Of a DNA stretch of 44,834 bases, positions 32,802 through 42,064 are shown piece by piece. Numbering within the stretch: position 1 is the stretch's first letter; the number at the start of each line of letters is the position of its first letter. A program made the translations under genes and the position numbers. The notes below the pieces were generated by a model, which saw nothing but the letters and a program-made list of their open reading frames with translations, was not told the origin of the DNA and made no database searches. The stretch spans positions 1-44,834 of the forward strand of contig NZ_JAQTTX010000022.1 in assembly GCF_028710545.1 (NCBI RefSeq), written 5' to 3'. This stretch comes from Halothiobacillus sp. Its GTDB lineage: Bacteria > Pseudomonadota > Gammaproteobacteria > Halothiobacillales > Halothiobacillaceae.

Positions 32802-34243
32802 TTGAGCAGGAACAACGTGGCCAATCCCAGAAAGATAAAAAACCCGCCGGAGTCGGTGATGGCCGTGATCAATACCGAGCTGCCCAGAGCGGGATCACGG
32901 CCAAGTCTCATCCGAGTGACGGGGATGGTGACACCGAAAAAGGCGGCGGTCAGGAAGTTCAGGCTGACGGCCGCTGTCATGACGGCCGAGAGCGCAGAGT
33001 CTCGATAAAGTGCGAAGGTAATCAGGCCCAGAATGCCGCCCCAAACGATCCCGTTGATCAGGGCGACACGTAGTTCCTTGCTATACAGGGTGCGGATGTC
33101 CCTGTTATCCAGTTTGCGGAAGGCCAATTCACGGACGATCATGGTGATGGTTTGATTCCCCACATTTCCCCCCATCCCTGCGACGATCGGCATCAGCGCG
33201 GCCAGTGCAACCAACTGTTCGATGGCACCATCGAACAGGCCGATCACCCGGGAGGCAATCATGGCCGTGACCAGGTTGATGGCCAGCCACGGCGCGCGAT
33301 TTTTCACGCTTTTGAGGATGGGAGCGAAAATATCCTCCTCTTCACGCAGACCGACCTGAGCCAAGCGCTCTTCATCGCTGGCTTCCCGAATGAAATCGAC
33401 CACGGCATCGACGGTTACGCGGCCAATCAGCCGGTCTTGTTCATCAATGACCGGTGCGCTGATCAGATCGTAGCGTTCGAACGCATCCGCGGTTTCCCGT
33501 GCCTTGTCTTCGGGGTGAAAACGCACCACATCGCGTGCCATGACCTCTGAAACCTCCTGTTCAGGATCGCTCAGAAGCAAGGTCTTGAGGAAAAGCACGC
33601 CCTGAAATTTGCCCAGGCGATCGACCACGAAAAGTTTGTCGGTATGGTCGGGCAGGTCTTCCATGCGCCGCAGGTAGCGCAGGATCACTTCGATGCGTAC
33701 ATCGGCGCGCACGGTTACAAGGTCGAAATCCATCAATGCGCCGACGGTATCCTCGGCGTAGGACAGGGCGAACTTGAGCTGTTCCCGCTCCTCCAGCGGC
33801 AGGGCGGTGAACACATCCTGCAGGACGTGATCGGGCAGATCGGGGGCGAGGTCAGCCAGTTCATCGGCTTCCAGCGAATTGGCCGCATTGATCAGCTCGT
33901 CCCGGTCCATGGTCGCCAGCAGACTGGCGCGCACTGAGTCCGAGACTTCGAGCAGTACATCGCCGTCCTGGTCGGGACGGACGAGTTCCCAGATCGCGAG
34001 TCGATCCTCGTTGGGCAAAGCCTCCAGAATCAGAGCGATATCGGCCGGATGGAGTTTTTCCAGCTTCTGGGCCAGCCGCGTCAGGTTCTGCTTGTGCACG
34101 ATGCGCTCGACCAGCGCGTGATTCGGTTCATCCGAACGATCGACTAGGCTTTCAACCAACCGGTTGCGCGCCATGATTTCGCGGATATCGCGAATCAGCG
34201 TGGCAATTTCGGCAGGTTTTTCCTGATCGAGCACATCCGTCAT
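32798..34243 (-). CDS. mgtE: Magnesium transporter MgtE
   Basis: 481 aa from ATG 34243 (GGAAG upstream); the frame is open to 34306. Residues about 40-135 form the acidic N domain (LARQ/LEKLHPADIALILEALPNEDRLAIW), then tandem CBS domains (VMARDVVRFHPEDKARETADAFERYDLISAPVID split between the two), then about five membrane helices with the pore motif PIVAGMGGNVGNQT and the C-terminal ITDSGGFFIFLGLATLF. MgtE is a Mg2+ channel gated by cytosolic Mg2+ through the N and CBS domains. No M-box-like leader was seen in the 190 bp to orn, which is transcribed divergently. Confidence 0.94.
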   Translation of the reverse strand: MTDVLDQEKPAEIATLIRDIREIMARNRLVESLVDRSDEPNHALVERIVHKQNLTRLAQKLEKLHPADIALILEALPNEDRLAIWELVRPDQDGDVLLEVSDSVRASLLATMDRDELINAANSLEADELADLAPDLPDHVLQDVFTALPLEEREQLKFALSYAEDTVGALMDFDLVTVRADVRIEVILRYLRRMEDLPDHTDKLFVVDRLGKFQGVLFLKTLLLSDPEQEVSEVMARDVVRFHPEDKARETADAFERYDLISAPVIDEQDRLIGRVTVDAVVDFIREASDEERLAQVGLREEEDIFAPILKSVKNRAPWLAINLVTAMIASRVIGLFDGAIEQLVALAALMPIVAGMGGNVGNQTITMIVRELAFRKLDNRDIRTLYSKELRVALINGIVWGGILGLITFALYRDSALSAVMTAAVSLNFLTAAFFGVTIPVTRMRLGRDPALGSSVLITAITDSGGFFIFLGLATLFLLK

Positions 34244-34328
34244 CAAGGGCTTCCTGGGTGTTGATTGGAAATTTTGGCCCCGCTCAAAACAAGGCGAGGG
34301 CGCCATTGTGCGCGTGGTGAAAAGAAAC

Positions 34329-34355
34329 GTGACAAGCGACCGCCGCGATTATAAA
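34329..34355 (+). promoter_or_regulatory. Weak promoter candidate for orn
   Basis: GTGACA (34329-34334) and TATAAA (34350-34355) are separated by 15 bp, slightly short. They would start transcription about 70 bp before the orn ATG at 34433. This is the best pair in the divergent mgtE-orn gap. Confidence 0.3.
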
Positions 34356-34432
34356 GGAACACCCCTCTTGGCGCAGAGAAACCTTGGTTTCGTGTTAGGC
34401 TGTTGCGGTTCCACGAAGTCACGAGTACGCCC

Positions 34433-34984
34433 ATGAATACGCCTGAACCGACCGAAAACCTGATCTGGATCGACCTTGAAATGACCGGGCTTGATCCGAT
34501 GACGGATACCATTATTGAAATGGCGACGCTGGTCACGGACAAGCACCTGAATATTCTGGCGGAGGGGCCCGTGATCGCCATCCACCATCCGAAAAGCACG
34601 CTCGACAGAATGGACGAGTGGAATCGCCGCACCCACGGCGAAAGCGGCCTGATCGCACGCGTACTGGCGAGCACGACTTCGATGCGCCAGGCGGAATTAC
34701 AAACCTTGGAATTTTTGCAGGCATGGGTCGTGCCGGGTAAATCGCCGATGGCCGGGAACAGCATCTGTCAGGATCGGCGTTTCATGGTGCGCTTGATGCC
34801 GCAACTGGAACAATTTTTCCACTACCGTAATCTGGACGTGTCGACCGTCAAGGAGCTGGCCCGACGGTGGAATCCGGAAATGATGCAGGGTTTCAGGAAG
34901 AACGCCAGCCACCAGGCGCTGGACGACATTCGCGGTTCAATCGCCGAGTTGCTGTACTACCGCTCGCATTTTTTCAGGCTTTGA
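34433..34984 (+). CDS. orn: Oligoribonuclease
   Basis: 183 aa from ATG 34433; the frame extends to 34403 without a ribosome site. A DEDDh 3'-5' exoribonuclease that degrades dinucleotides such as pGpG and other nanoRNA. The catalytic residues are seen in [13 protein letters not shown] (Asp and Glu), [10 protein letters not shown] (Asp) and [20 protein letters not shown] (His and Asp). Length and motif order are exactly those of gammaproteobacterial Orn. It is usually found beside rsgA; here mgtE lies between and the orientation is divergent. Confidence 0.96.
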   Translation: MNTPEPTENLIWIDLEMTGLDPMTDTIIEMATLVTDKHLNILAEGPVIAIHHPKSTLDRMDEWNRRTHGESGLIARVLASTTSMRQAELQTLEFLQAWVVPGKSPMAGNSICQDRRFMVRLMPQLEQFFHYRNLDVSTVKELARRWNPEMMQGFRKNASHQALDDIRGSIAELLYYRSHFFRL

Positions 34985-35058
34985 GTCTATCGCTTGCCTT
35001 ATAACAATGTTCTGTTTTACCTGAAGACCCTCTCTAGGAATGCTTCGCGATACTGAGG

Positions 35059-35091
35059 TATAATGCTCCTTAACTGATGTCTGATCATTAA
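35059..35091 (+). promoter_or_regulatory. Putative promoter and operator of the Hyf-like operon
   Basis: TATAAT (35059-35064) is a perfect -10 hexamer about 45 bp before the regulator start; no good -35 box stands at the right distance. Just after it, TTAACTGAT (35070-35078) and ATCATTAA (35084-35091) form an imperfect inverted repeat that the XRE-type regulator encoded next could bind, giving autorepression of the operon. The assignment of operator is inference. Confidence 0.4.
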
Positions 35092-35108
35092 ACATTGAAG
35101 TTATTAAC

Positions 35109-35372
35109 ATGATTACAGCCGCTCAAATTCGCGCCGCCCGTGCCCTGATCGGCATCGATCAGCGTACTCTGGCCGAGGCATCCGGTCTGTCGTTGCCGAC
35201 CATCCAGCGCATGGAAGCCAGCAACGGGCAAGTGCGTGGTCATGTGGATTCGCTGACCCGTGTTGTCGATGCCTTGGAACGCGCGGGCGTGGTGTTGATC
35301 AACGAAAACGCCACGAGCACCGCAGGCGGTCGTGGTGTGCGCCTGAAACAGGTCGAAGGAGCGATGCCATGA
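35109..35372 (+). CDS. XRE-type helix-turn-helix regulator of the Hyf-like operon
   Basis: 87 aa. Residues about 3-60 are a Cro/CI-type helix-turn-helix (AAQIRAARALIGIDQRTLAE, then ASGLSLPTIQRMEASNG as turn and recognition helix, then VDSLTRVVDALERAGVVLI). The tail GGRGVRLKQ is common in this small-regulator group. Its stop overlaps the HyfB start in ATGA (35369-35372), so the regulator is the first gene of the operon and translationally coupled to it. No sensory domain is present; it may sense the complex or a small ligand, but nothing in the sequence tells which. Confidence 0.88.
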   Translation: MITAAQIRAARALIGIDQRTLAEASGLSLPTIQRMEASNGQVRGHVDSLTRVVDALERAGVVLINENATSTAGGRGVRLKQVEGAMP

Positions 35373-37369
35373 GCATCACGCTTGCTTTGCAGTTGGCAGA
35401 GGGCGCTATTGGTCTGTCGCTCTTGTCCGCGTTGGTGTCTTTTTTCCCCGCCACCATCCGCCGGCGTGTGGCCATGCCACTATTTACCCTTTCGGGTCTG
35501 GTTGCACTGGCAGCGGGTTTGGTCGCCCTGATCAATGGCGGGGTGGCAACCGCCCAACTGCCGCTTGGCCTGCCGTGGTTACCCTGGCAGGTTCGCATGG
35601 ATGTCCTGTCCGGCTTCTTCCTCAGCATTATCGGTGTGGTGAGTTTTGCCGTCGGCATTTACGCACCCGGTTATGTGCGCGGTTTTGAGGGAGGGAAGGA
35701 CTCACTGCGCGTGCTGGGCGGGTTTACCGGGCTGTTCCTCGCGGGCATGATGCTGGTGGTTCTGGCCGATGACGCCTTCATGTTCATGGTGGCCTGGGAA
35801 CTGATGTCGCTGTCGAGCTATTTTCTCGTCGCCTGGCATCATGATTCCGCCGCCAACCGGCGCGCGGCATTTCTTTATCTGCTCATGGCTCATATAGGTG
35901 GTCTGAGCATCCTGCTGGGTTTCGGGGTGCTGGCTTCCTTCGGTGGCGGTTTCACTTTTGAAGCAATGCGCGGCGCGCCTCTTTCCTTCGGTTGGGCCAG
36001 CGTCGCTTTCGTGCTGGCCTTTATCGGTTTCGGCATGAAAGCCGGATTGGTACCGTTACACGCCTGGTTGCCAGAGGCCCATCCGGTTGCGCCATCCCAT
36101 ATTTCAGCGCTCATGTCCGGCGTGATGCTCAAGGTGGCGGTTTATGGTTTTATCCGGTTTGTCTTCGATCTGATCGGTACTGTTCACTGGCAGTGGGGTG
36201 TCGCGGTGCTGATCGTCGGCAGCCTGTCTGCGATCATCGGTGTGTTGCTGGCGCTGATGCAGAATGATCTCAAGCGCCTGCTGGCCTACAGTTCCGTGGA
36301 AAATCTCGGCATTATCTTTATCGGCCTGGGTTTGGCGCTGTTGTTTCTCGCCGAAGGTCATCCTCTTATCGCTACCTTTGCTTTTGTCGCGGCGCTTTAT
36401 CACTGCATCAATCATGCCCTGTTCAAGGGGCTGCTGTTTCTCGGGGCGGGCGCCATTTTGCACAGCGCGAATGAACGCGATCTGGAGAAAATGGGGGGGC
36501 TGCTGCGCCGCATGCCCTGGACGGGCTTCTTCTTTCTCGTGGGCAGTATTTCCATTGCGGCACTGCCGCCGTTCAATGGTTTTGTTTCAGAGTGGCTGAG
36601 TTTTCAGGCCGCGCTGCAGGCCTGGCAACTGGAAGGGGGGGTGTTGCGCAGCATCGTGCCGATCGTAGCCTCATTGCTGGCACTTACCGGCGCGTTGGTA
36701 GCCGCGACCTTCGTCAAGGTTTATGGCGTGGCTTTTCTGGGGCAGGCACGCAGTCGCGCCGTGCGCCGTGCGCGCAGGGTGCCGCTCAGTATGCGGGCCG
36801 GTCAAGGTATTCTGGCGTTCTTATGCCTGTTGCTCGGGGTTCTGCCGACTTTCTTTATCGATTTGATCAATGCCGTGCCGCGTGAAATGCTGGGGCAGGG
36901 TCTGTCACAGGTATCGGCACATGGCTGGCTATGGCTGACGCCCATTTCTCAGCAGACAGCGAGTTATGGCGCGCCTTTGGTGGCCATGATCCTGTTTGTC
37001 GCCCTTGTGCTTGGCTTATGGCTGGTCGGGCGGGGCGCTCGTCGGGTGCGTTTAGGCGATGCCTGGGATTGCGGCTATGCTCCGCCCACGCCATCGATGC
37101 AGTACACCGGCACGGCCTTTGTGCAGCCGATTCGACGGATATTTGGGCTGTTGTTCCAGATCAGTGACGGGGTTGAAACGCAGCAGGACGGCCGACGGCG
37201 TTATTATTTGCAAGTGGTTGACCGGGCCTGGGGCTTGTTGTACGCGCCGATCGCGCGCTGGGTCGAATGGTCGTCGCGACAGGTGGTGCGTCTGCAATCC
37301 GGCAGTATCCGTACCTATCTCGGCTGGACCTTGGCTACTTTACTGCTGTTGTTATGGCTGGTGGTGTGA
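35369..37369 (+). CDS. hyfB: HyfB-like proton-translocating membrane subunit
   Basis: 666 aa, as E. coli HyfB (about 670). A NuoL/MrpA-related antiporter-like subunit with about 15 membrane helices. Conserved charged residues of the half-channels are present: E144 in MVAWELMSLSSYF and K224 in GFGMKAGLVPLHAWLPEAHP, plus further Lys and His in HCINHALFKGLLFLGAGAI. The C-terminal part contains WDCGYAPPTPSMQYTGTAF, typical of the HyfB/HycC branch and not of NuoL. It would pump ions as part of the complex encoded by the next five genes. The next start follows 2 bp after its stop. Confidence 0.92.
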   Translation: MSITLALQLAEGAIGLSLLSALVSFFPATIRRRVAMPLFTLSGLVALAAGLVALINGGVATAQLPLGLPWLPWQVRMDVLSGFFLSIIGVVSFAVGIYAPGYVRGFEGGKDSLRVLGGFTGLFLAGMMLVVLADDAFMFMVAWELMSLSSYFLVAWHHDSAANRRAAFLYLLMAHIGGLSILLGFGVLASFGGGFTFEAMRGAPLSFGWASVAFVLAFIGFGMKAGLVPLHAWLPEAHPVAPSHISALMSGVMLKVAVYGFIRFVFDLIGTVHWQWGVAVLIVGSLSAIIGVLLALMQNDLKRLLAYSSVENLGIIFIGLGLALLFLAEGHPLIATFAFVAALYHCINHALFKGLLFLGAGAILHSANERDLEKMGGLLRRMPWTGFFFLVGSISIAALPPFNGFVSEWLSFQAALQAWQLEGGVLRSIVPIVASLLALTGALVAATFVKVYGVAFLGQARSRAVRRARRVPLSMRAGQGILAFLCLLLGVLPTFFIDLINAVPREMLGQGLSQVSAHGWLWLTPISQQTASYGAPLVAMILFVALVLGLWLVGRGARRVRLGDAWDCGYAPPTPSMQYTGTAFVQPIRRIFGLLFQISDGVETQQDGRRRYYLQVVDRAWGLLYAPIARWVEWSSRQVVRLQSGSIRTYLGWTLATLLLLLWLVV

Positions 37370-37371
37370 CG

Positions 37372-38319
37372 ATGGCTGCCTGGGGATTCGCATTGATTCA
37401 GTCCTTATTGTATCTGGCGCTGGCACCGTTGCTGGTTGGTTGGGTACACAAGGTCAAGGCCCGTTTGCAGAACCGTCGTGGGGCGCCGATCTGGCAGCCC
37501 TACCGGGATCTGTACAAGCTGTTTGCCAAAGAGGCGCGCATGGCGCACACGGCATCGCTGTTGTTTCGTGCCGCTCCTTATATCGTGTTTGTCGCCACCT
37601 GGCTGGCGGCAGCGGCGATTCCGCTGCTCAGCACGGACCTGCCGACCGCAGCCATGGCCGATGTTATCGTGATCGCCGGTCTGCTGGGTCTGGCCCGTTT
37701 TTTTCTGGCCTTGGCGGGTATGGATGTTGGCACGGCGTTCGGTGGCATGGGGGCTTCGCGTGAGATGTTTGTCTCGGCGCTCGCCGAGCCTGCCATGCTG
37801 ATGGCGGTATTTACCCTGGCCATGACCGCGCACAGTACCAATCTGGCCAGCGTGGTGGAATATCAACTACTCGGTGAGCCTTTCCTGCGCCCCTCGTATC
37901 TATTTGCTCTGGCCGCGCTGGTCTTGGTGGCGATCGCCGAAACCGGTCGTATCCCGGTGGATAATCCCTCCACTCACCTCGAACTCACCATGATTCACGA
38001 AGCGATGATTCTGGAGTATTCAGGCCGTCATCTGGCGTTGATGGAGTGGGCGGCACAACTCAAGTTGCTGCTGTATGCGGCGCTGCTGGTCAATGTGTTC
38101 CTGCCCTGGGGGATTGCTCAGAGCATCCGCCCCGATATGCTTGGCATGGCCTTTGTGCTGCTTGTGGTCAAGCTCGCCTTGTTGGGGGTGGCGCTGGCGG
38201 TGAGTGAGACGGTGCTGGCAAAAATGCGCTTATTCCGGGTTCCGGCTTTTCTCAATCTGGCCTTGCTGCTGGCTTTGCTGGGTCTGATGAGTCATGTGAT
38301 TCTGGAGGTGGGTTCATGA
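37372..38319 (+). CDS. hyfC: HyfC-like membrane anchor subunit (NuoH family)
   Basis: 315 aa, the same length as E. coli HyfC. Begins at ATG 37372, two bases after the HyfB stop. About eight membrane helices. The loop QNRRGAPIWQPYRDLYKLFAKEA and the signature IAETGRIPVDNPSTHLELTMIHEAM are the quinone-site or joint region conserved between NuoH and HycD/HyfC. This subunit connects the ion channel arm with the peripheral electron-transfer module. Its stop overlaps the HyfE start by 4 nt. The helix and loop pattern is intact. Confidence 0.93.
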   Translation: MAAWGFALIQSLLYLALAPLLVGWVHKVKARLQNRRGAPIWQPYRDLYKLFAKEARMAHTASLLFRAAPYIVFVATWLAAAAIPLLSTDLPTAAMADVIVIAGLLGLARFFLALAGMDVGTAFGGMGASREMFVSALAEPAMLMAVFTLAMTAHSTNLASVVEYQLLGEPFLRPSYLFALAALVLVAIAETGRIPVDNPSTHLELTMIHEAMILEYSGRHLALMEWAAQLKLLLYAALLVNVFLPWGIAQSIRPDMLGMAFVLLVVKLALLGVALAVSETVLAKMRLFRVPAFLNLALLLALLGLMSHVILEVGS

Positions 38320-39002
38320 ACATGGCGCTGTTGTCGCTACTGCAACAACTGATTATCGTCCTCGCGGCGGCGGTGATGTTCAGCTCCTTCGTGCTGTTGG
38401 GGCAAGTGCGGCTGGTGGCGGCCATTCATGCCTTTGCGTGGCAAGGTTTTCTCGTGGCCATGGTGACAGCACTCGTTGCCGCCAGCGATGGTCATGGTCA
38501 TCTTTATTTCTCCGCCATACTCACACTGGGCTTGAAGGCGCTCTTGATTCCCTGGATGCTGCACCGTCAGGTGCGCCGGCTCGAACTGGATCGTCATCGG
38601 GAATCCTTATCTCATCCGGCCCTGGTGATCATGGCCGCATTGGGGTTGGTCATCTTCAGCTATTGGCTTGTATTGCCTCTGGTGCAAGCGGAAATGCAGT
38701 TCACCCGTAATATCGTAGCCGTGAGTCTGGCGGTCGTGCTCATCGGCCTGTTGATGATGGTGGTTCGTACCCAGGCGGTGGCGCAGGTGCTGGGTTTCAT
38801 GTCCATGGAGAACGGTTTGTTCTTGGCCGCGGTATCGGCTACGGCGGGTATGCCGCTGGTGGTCGAATTGGGCGTGGCCTTCGATGTGCTGGTGGCCATG
38901 GTGCTGTTTGGTGTGTTCTTCTTCCAGATCCGCGAGGGCATCGACTCGCTCGACGTGGACCGCATGAATCGACTCACTGAACGCACGGGGGACGAGCCAT
39001 GA
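38316..39002 (+). CDS. hyfE: HyfE-like membrane subunit (MrpC/NuoK-related)
   Basis: 228 aa, against about 216 in E. coli. Seven or so membrane helices. The part AQVLGFMSMENGLFLAAVSATAGMPLVVELGVAFDVLVAM carries the Glu of NuoK/MrpC-like subunits, expected to take part in ion transfer. A short His-rich loop (LMHRQ, DRHRES) lies on the cytoplasmic side. It overlaps its neighbours by 4 nt at both ends (38316-38319 and 38999-39002), so it is produced in step with HyfC and HyfF. There is no HyfD homologue between it and HyfC. Confidence 0.88.
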   Translation: MNMALLSLLQQLIIVLAAAVMFSSFVLLGQVRLVAAIHAFAWQGFLVAMVTALVAASDGHGHLYFSAILTLGLKALLIPWMLHRQVRRLELDRHRESLSHPALVIMAALGLVIFSYWLVLPLVQAEMQFTRNIVAVSLAVVLIGLLMMVVRTQAVAQVLGFMSMENGLFLAAVSATAGMPLVVELGVAFDVLVAMVLFGVFFFQIREGIDSLDVDRMNRLTERTGDEP

Positions 39003-40471
39003 GCCCGCTGATATTGACCGTGCTCACGCCTTTGGTCGGCGCCCTGCTTCTGCCCTGGTTCAGCCGTCTATCCTGGGCCGGTTGGCTGAATGTGCTGCTG
39101 AGTGCCGCCGCATTGATCGCTTCGATTGTTCTGGCATTCGATGTGGCCAAAGCGGGCGTGGTGGCCAATTCTTTATTTCGCGTGGACGCGTTCAATATTT
39201 TTCTCATTGTATTGACCGCTTTTGTCGGCTTTACCGCCTCCATTTTTTCCCGCCCCTATATGCGGCATGTCTGTGACAGCGGGCGGATCAGTCCACGCGG
39301 GATGCGGCTGTACCATGCAATGTTTCAGGCATTCATGTTCACCATGTTGCTGGCCTTGTCCACCGATAACCTGGGCGTTTTGTGGGTGTCCGTGGAGGGC
39401 GCCACTCTGGCCACGGTGTTGCTGGTGTCTTTATACCGCACGCCCGAGGCCATCGAGGCCGCCTGGAAGTATTTCATTCTTTGCGGGGTTGGCATTGCGC
39501 TGGCGCTGTTCGGCACCGTGCTGCTGTATTTTGCCGCACAGCATGTCATCCCCGATCCGGCGGCGGGATTGAACTGGAGTGTGTTGCATTCGGTGGCGCC
39601 GCAATTGCAACCGGACATCATGTCTCTGGCTTTCGTATTCCTGCTGGTGGGCTATGGCACGAAGGTAGGACTGGTACCGATGCATCAATGGCTGCCCGAC
39701 GCGCATTCGGAGGGCCCGACACCCATGTCCGCGATGCTCTCCGGCTTGCTGCTCAATGTGGCCTTGTATGCCATTGTCCGGCTGAAGATGCTGGTGGATG
39801 GCTCATTGTCGACGACACAAACACCACATCTGGCCGGTCATCTGTTGATGGGATTCGGCTTGGTATCATTTTTGGTAGCAGCGCTGTTCCTGCACCGCCA
39901 GCGTGACATCAAGCGCATGTTCAGTTATTCCTCGATCGAGCACATGGGCCTGATGACCTTTGCCTTCGGCCTCGGCGGGCCACTGGCCACTTTCGGCGCC
40001 TTGTTGCACATGTTGGTGCATTCGCTAACCAAATCAGCCATCTTCATCACCGTCGGCCACGCTGCGCACATTGCCGGAACCCAGTCCATCAATCATATTC
40101 GTGGCCTGATTCGCACCCAGCCAGCGGTGGGTTGGGGCTTGCTGATCGGTGTCGCGGCCATCGCCGGTTTTCCGCCGTTCGGTGTGTTCACCAGTGAATT
40201 TCTGTTGCTGACCGCCACGATGCAAAGTCAGCCATGGTTTACGGTGATTCTGGTGACAGGATTGGCGATTGCGTTTGCCGGCTTGTTCCGCCATCTTCAT
40301 CCCATGGTGTACGGGCCTGCGCCCGAAGGACAGCAGCCGGTGGACGCCAACATGTTGCCCGTCATCGTGCATCTTGGGCTGGTATTGTGGCTCGGTTTGT
40401 CCATTCCCGTTTTTTTGGCGCAATGGCTTGATCGGGCCACGCAACTGATCTCGGGGGCGCACCTGTTATGA
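38999..40471 (+). CDS. hyfF: HyfF-like proton-translocating membrane subunit
   Basis: 490 aa; E. coli HyfF has 526. Second antiporter-like (NuoN/MrpD type) subunit with about 14 helices. E133 in VSVEGATLATVLLV and K222 in GYGTKVGLVPMHQWLPDAHSEGPTP mark the half-channel; HMLVHSLTKSAIFITVGH gives the helix-8 Lys and His region. Conserved charged residues are all present, so ion movement is expected to be functional. The stop overlaps the HyfG-like start by 4 nt. Confidence 0.92.
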   Translation: MSPLILTVLTPLVGALLLPWFSRLSWAGWLNVLLSAAALIASIVLAFDVAKAGVVANSLFRVDAFNIFLIVLTAFVGFTASIFSRPYMRHVCDSGRISPRGMRLYHAMFQAFMFTMLLALSTDNLGVLWVSVEGATLATVLLVSLYRTPEAIEAAWKYFILCGVGIALALFGTVLLYFAAQHVIPDPAAGLNWSVLHSVAPQLQPDIMSLAFVFLLVGYGTKVGLVPMHQWLPDAHSEGPTPMSAMLSGLLLNVALYAIVRLKMLVDGSLSTTQTPHLAGHLLMGFGLVSFLVAALFLHRQRDIKRMFSYSSIEHMGLMTFAFGLGGPLATFGALLHMLVHSLTKSAIFITVGHAAHIAGTQSINHIRGLIRTQPAVGWGLLIGVAAIAGFPPFGVFTSEFLLLTATMQSQPWFTVILVTGLAIAFAGLFRHLHPMVYGPAPEGQQPVDANMLPVIVHLGLVLWLGLSIPVFLAQWLDRATQLISGAHLL

Positions 40472-42054
40472 ACCGTTTTGACTGGTTGCCCGGATTTATC
40501 ACGCTTCTGGCAGAGGAGCGGGTAGCCATCCTGCACAGTGATCCGATCCTGCTGGCGCCGGCGCATTGTTTGCATCTCGATGCCGAAGACTGGGGCCGGG
40601 CCGCACGGGTCGCGTCCGCATCCGGTTATCGCTGGGCTGGTCTATGGGGCGATCCAGTCGATGAACAGGTGAGAATTTACGCCGTGCTCGCCCATGAGGG
40701 TGATTATCTGGTGCTGATGACCGAGGTGCCATTGCAAGCCCCCGTATTGGCTTCGCACACGCCGTATTTCCCGGCAGCCGACCGGCTGGAACGCCATCTG
40801 CATGACCTGTTGGGCGTCGATTTTCAGGATCATCCCGATGCGCGCCGCTGGACCCGGCATTGCGCCTGGCCGGAAGATGTTTATCCGCTTCGCTCGGATT
40901 TTCCCGTTGGCGGAGATTCGCCCAAACGGGCACCCGCCGATGTGGATTATCCTTTCGAGCGAATTTTGGGCAACGGCGTCTACGAAATACCCGTCGGGCC
41001 GGTTCATGCCGGTATCATTGAGCCGGGGCACTTTCGTTTTCAGGCCGTCGGCGAACAGGTACTGCGTCTGGAAGCGCGGCTGGGTTACACGCACAAGGGC
41101 ATTGAAAAGATTGCCGTGGGTCGTGATGCCTCCGGGCTGGCCCGACTGGCGGGACGCGTGTCCGGCGACTCTACCGTGGCGCACGCCTGGGCGGCCTGCA
41201 TGGCCATGGAGCGCGCGGCCGGCGTGGATGTACCGCCAAGAGCCTTGCATCTGCGCGCGCTGCTTGCCGAGTGCGAGCGCATCGCCAATCATCTGGGCGA
41301 TATCGGTGGCATCTGCAACGATGTGGGTTTTGCGTTCGCGCATCAGCAATTTGGCCGTCTGCGCGAACAATGGCTGCGCGGCAACCTGGCCATCTTCGGC
41401 CATCGTCTGCTGATGGATGTCATCGTGCCCGGTGGCGTCTGCCGGGATCTCCCCGAGCAATGGGAAAGCATCATCAAACCGCAACTTTCCACACTCTCGC
41501 GTGCGCTGGACGATCTGCTGGCCATTATCGACGACCATTCCTCACTGGAGGATCGACTGGTTGACACAGGGTTTCTGACCGCCGAACTGGCGCAGATGCT
41601 GGGTGTGACCGGGTATGTGGGCAAGGCCAGTGGTCAGGATTTTGATGTCCGGCGCGATCATGGCTATGCGCCCTATGATGGGCTTGAGGTGCATTCACCC
41701 TGCAGGACACAAGGGGATGTCGCAGCCAGGCTGCAGATTCGGGCGGACGAGATCCGCGATTCGCTGAATCTGATAAACCGGCTGATACAGTCGCTTCCGG
41801 CAGGTCCAATCGCGGTGGACTGGCCGCAGTCGGTGCGTTCGAGTGAGGGGTTGGCTGTGGTGGAAGGCTGGCGCGGCGAAATCACAAGCTTTGTGCGTTT
41901 TGACGAGGATGGCCGCGTGGCGCGCTTTTTCCCGCGCGATCCGAGCTGGTTCAGCTTGCCGGCGCTGGAACATCTGGTTTTGGGCAATATCGTGCCGGAC
42001 TTCCCGGTCTGCAATAAATCCGTCAACATCAGCTATTCCGGACAGGATTTGTAG
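40468..42054 (+). CDS. hyfG: HyfG-like large subunit without Ni-Fe ligands (fused NuoC/NuoD type)
   Basis: 528 aa. Residues about 1-150 fit the 30-kDa NuoC-like domain (HDLLGVDFQDHPDARRW, RSDFPV), and the remainder the 49-kDa/hydrogenase large-subunit fold (GPVHAGIIEPGHFRF, RLGYTHKGIEK). In [NiFe] hydrogenases the first ligand pair is in RxCGxC; here the site reads RVSGDSTVAH (residues 230-239), with Ser at both positions. The second pair, DPCxxC, is replaced by DFPVC (511-515), leaving a single Cys. A Ni-Fe centre is therefore not expected. In the literature, complexes with such sequences are called energy-converting hydrogenase-related (Ehr). HyfI starts 10 bp downstream. Confidence 0.88.
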   Translation: MNRFDWLPGFITLLAEERVAILHSDPILLAPAHCLHLDAEDWGRAARVASASGYRWAGLWGDPVDEQVRIYAVLAHEGDYLVLMTEVPLQAPVLASHTPYFPAADRLERHLHDLLGVDFQDHPDARRWTRHCAWPEDVYPLRSDFPVGGDSPKRAPADVDYPFERILGNGVYEIPVGPVHAGIIEPGHFRFQAVGEQVLRLEARLGYTHKGIEKIAVGRDASGLARLAGRVSGDSTVAHAWAACMAMERAAGVDVPPRALHLRALLAECERIANHLGDIGGICNDVGFAFAHQQFGRLREQWLRGNLAIFGHRLLMDVIVPGGVCRDLPEQWESIIKPQLSTLSRALDDLLAIIDDHSSLEDRLVDTGFLTAELAQMLGVTGYVGKASGQDFDVRRDHGYAPYDGLEVHSPCRTQGDVAARLQIRADEIRDSLNLINRLIQSLPAGPIAVDWPQSVRSSEGLAVVEGWRGEITSFVRFDEDGRVARFFPRDPSWFSLPALEHLVLGNIVPDFPVCNKSVNISYSGQDL

Positions 42055-42064
42055 GACAAGAAAC

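Noticed and set aside
35369..37369. HyfB-like subunit as part of a DAB-type inorganic-carbon uptake system
   Set aside because: No DabA (DUF2309) gene is adjacent, and the full set of C, E, F, G and I partners points to a complex I-like machine.
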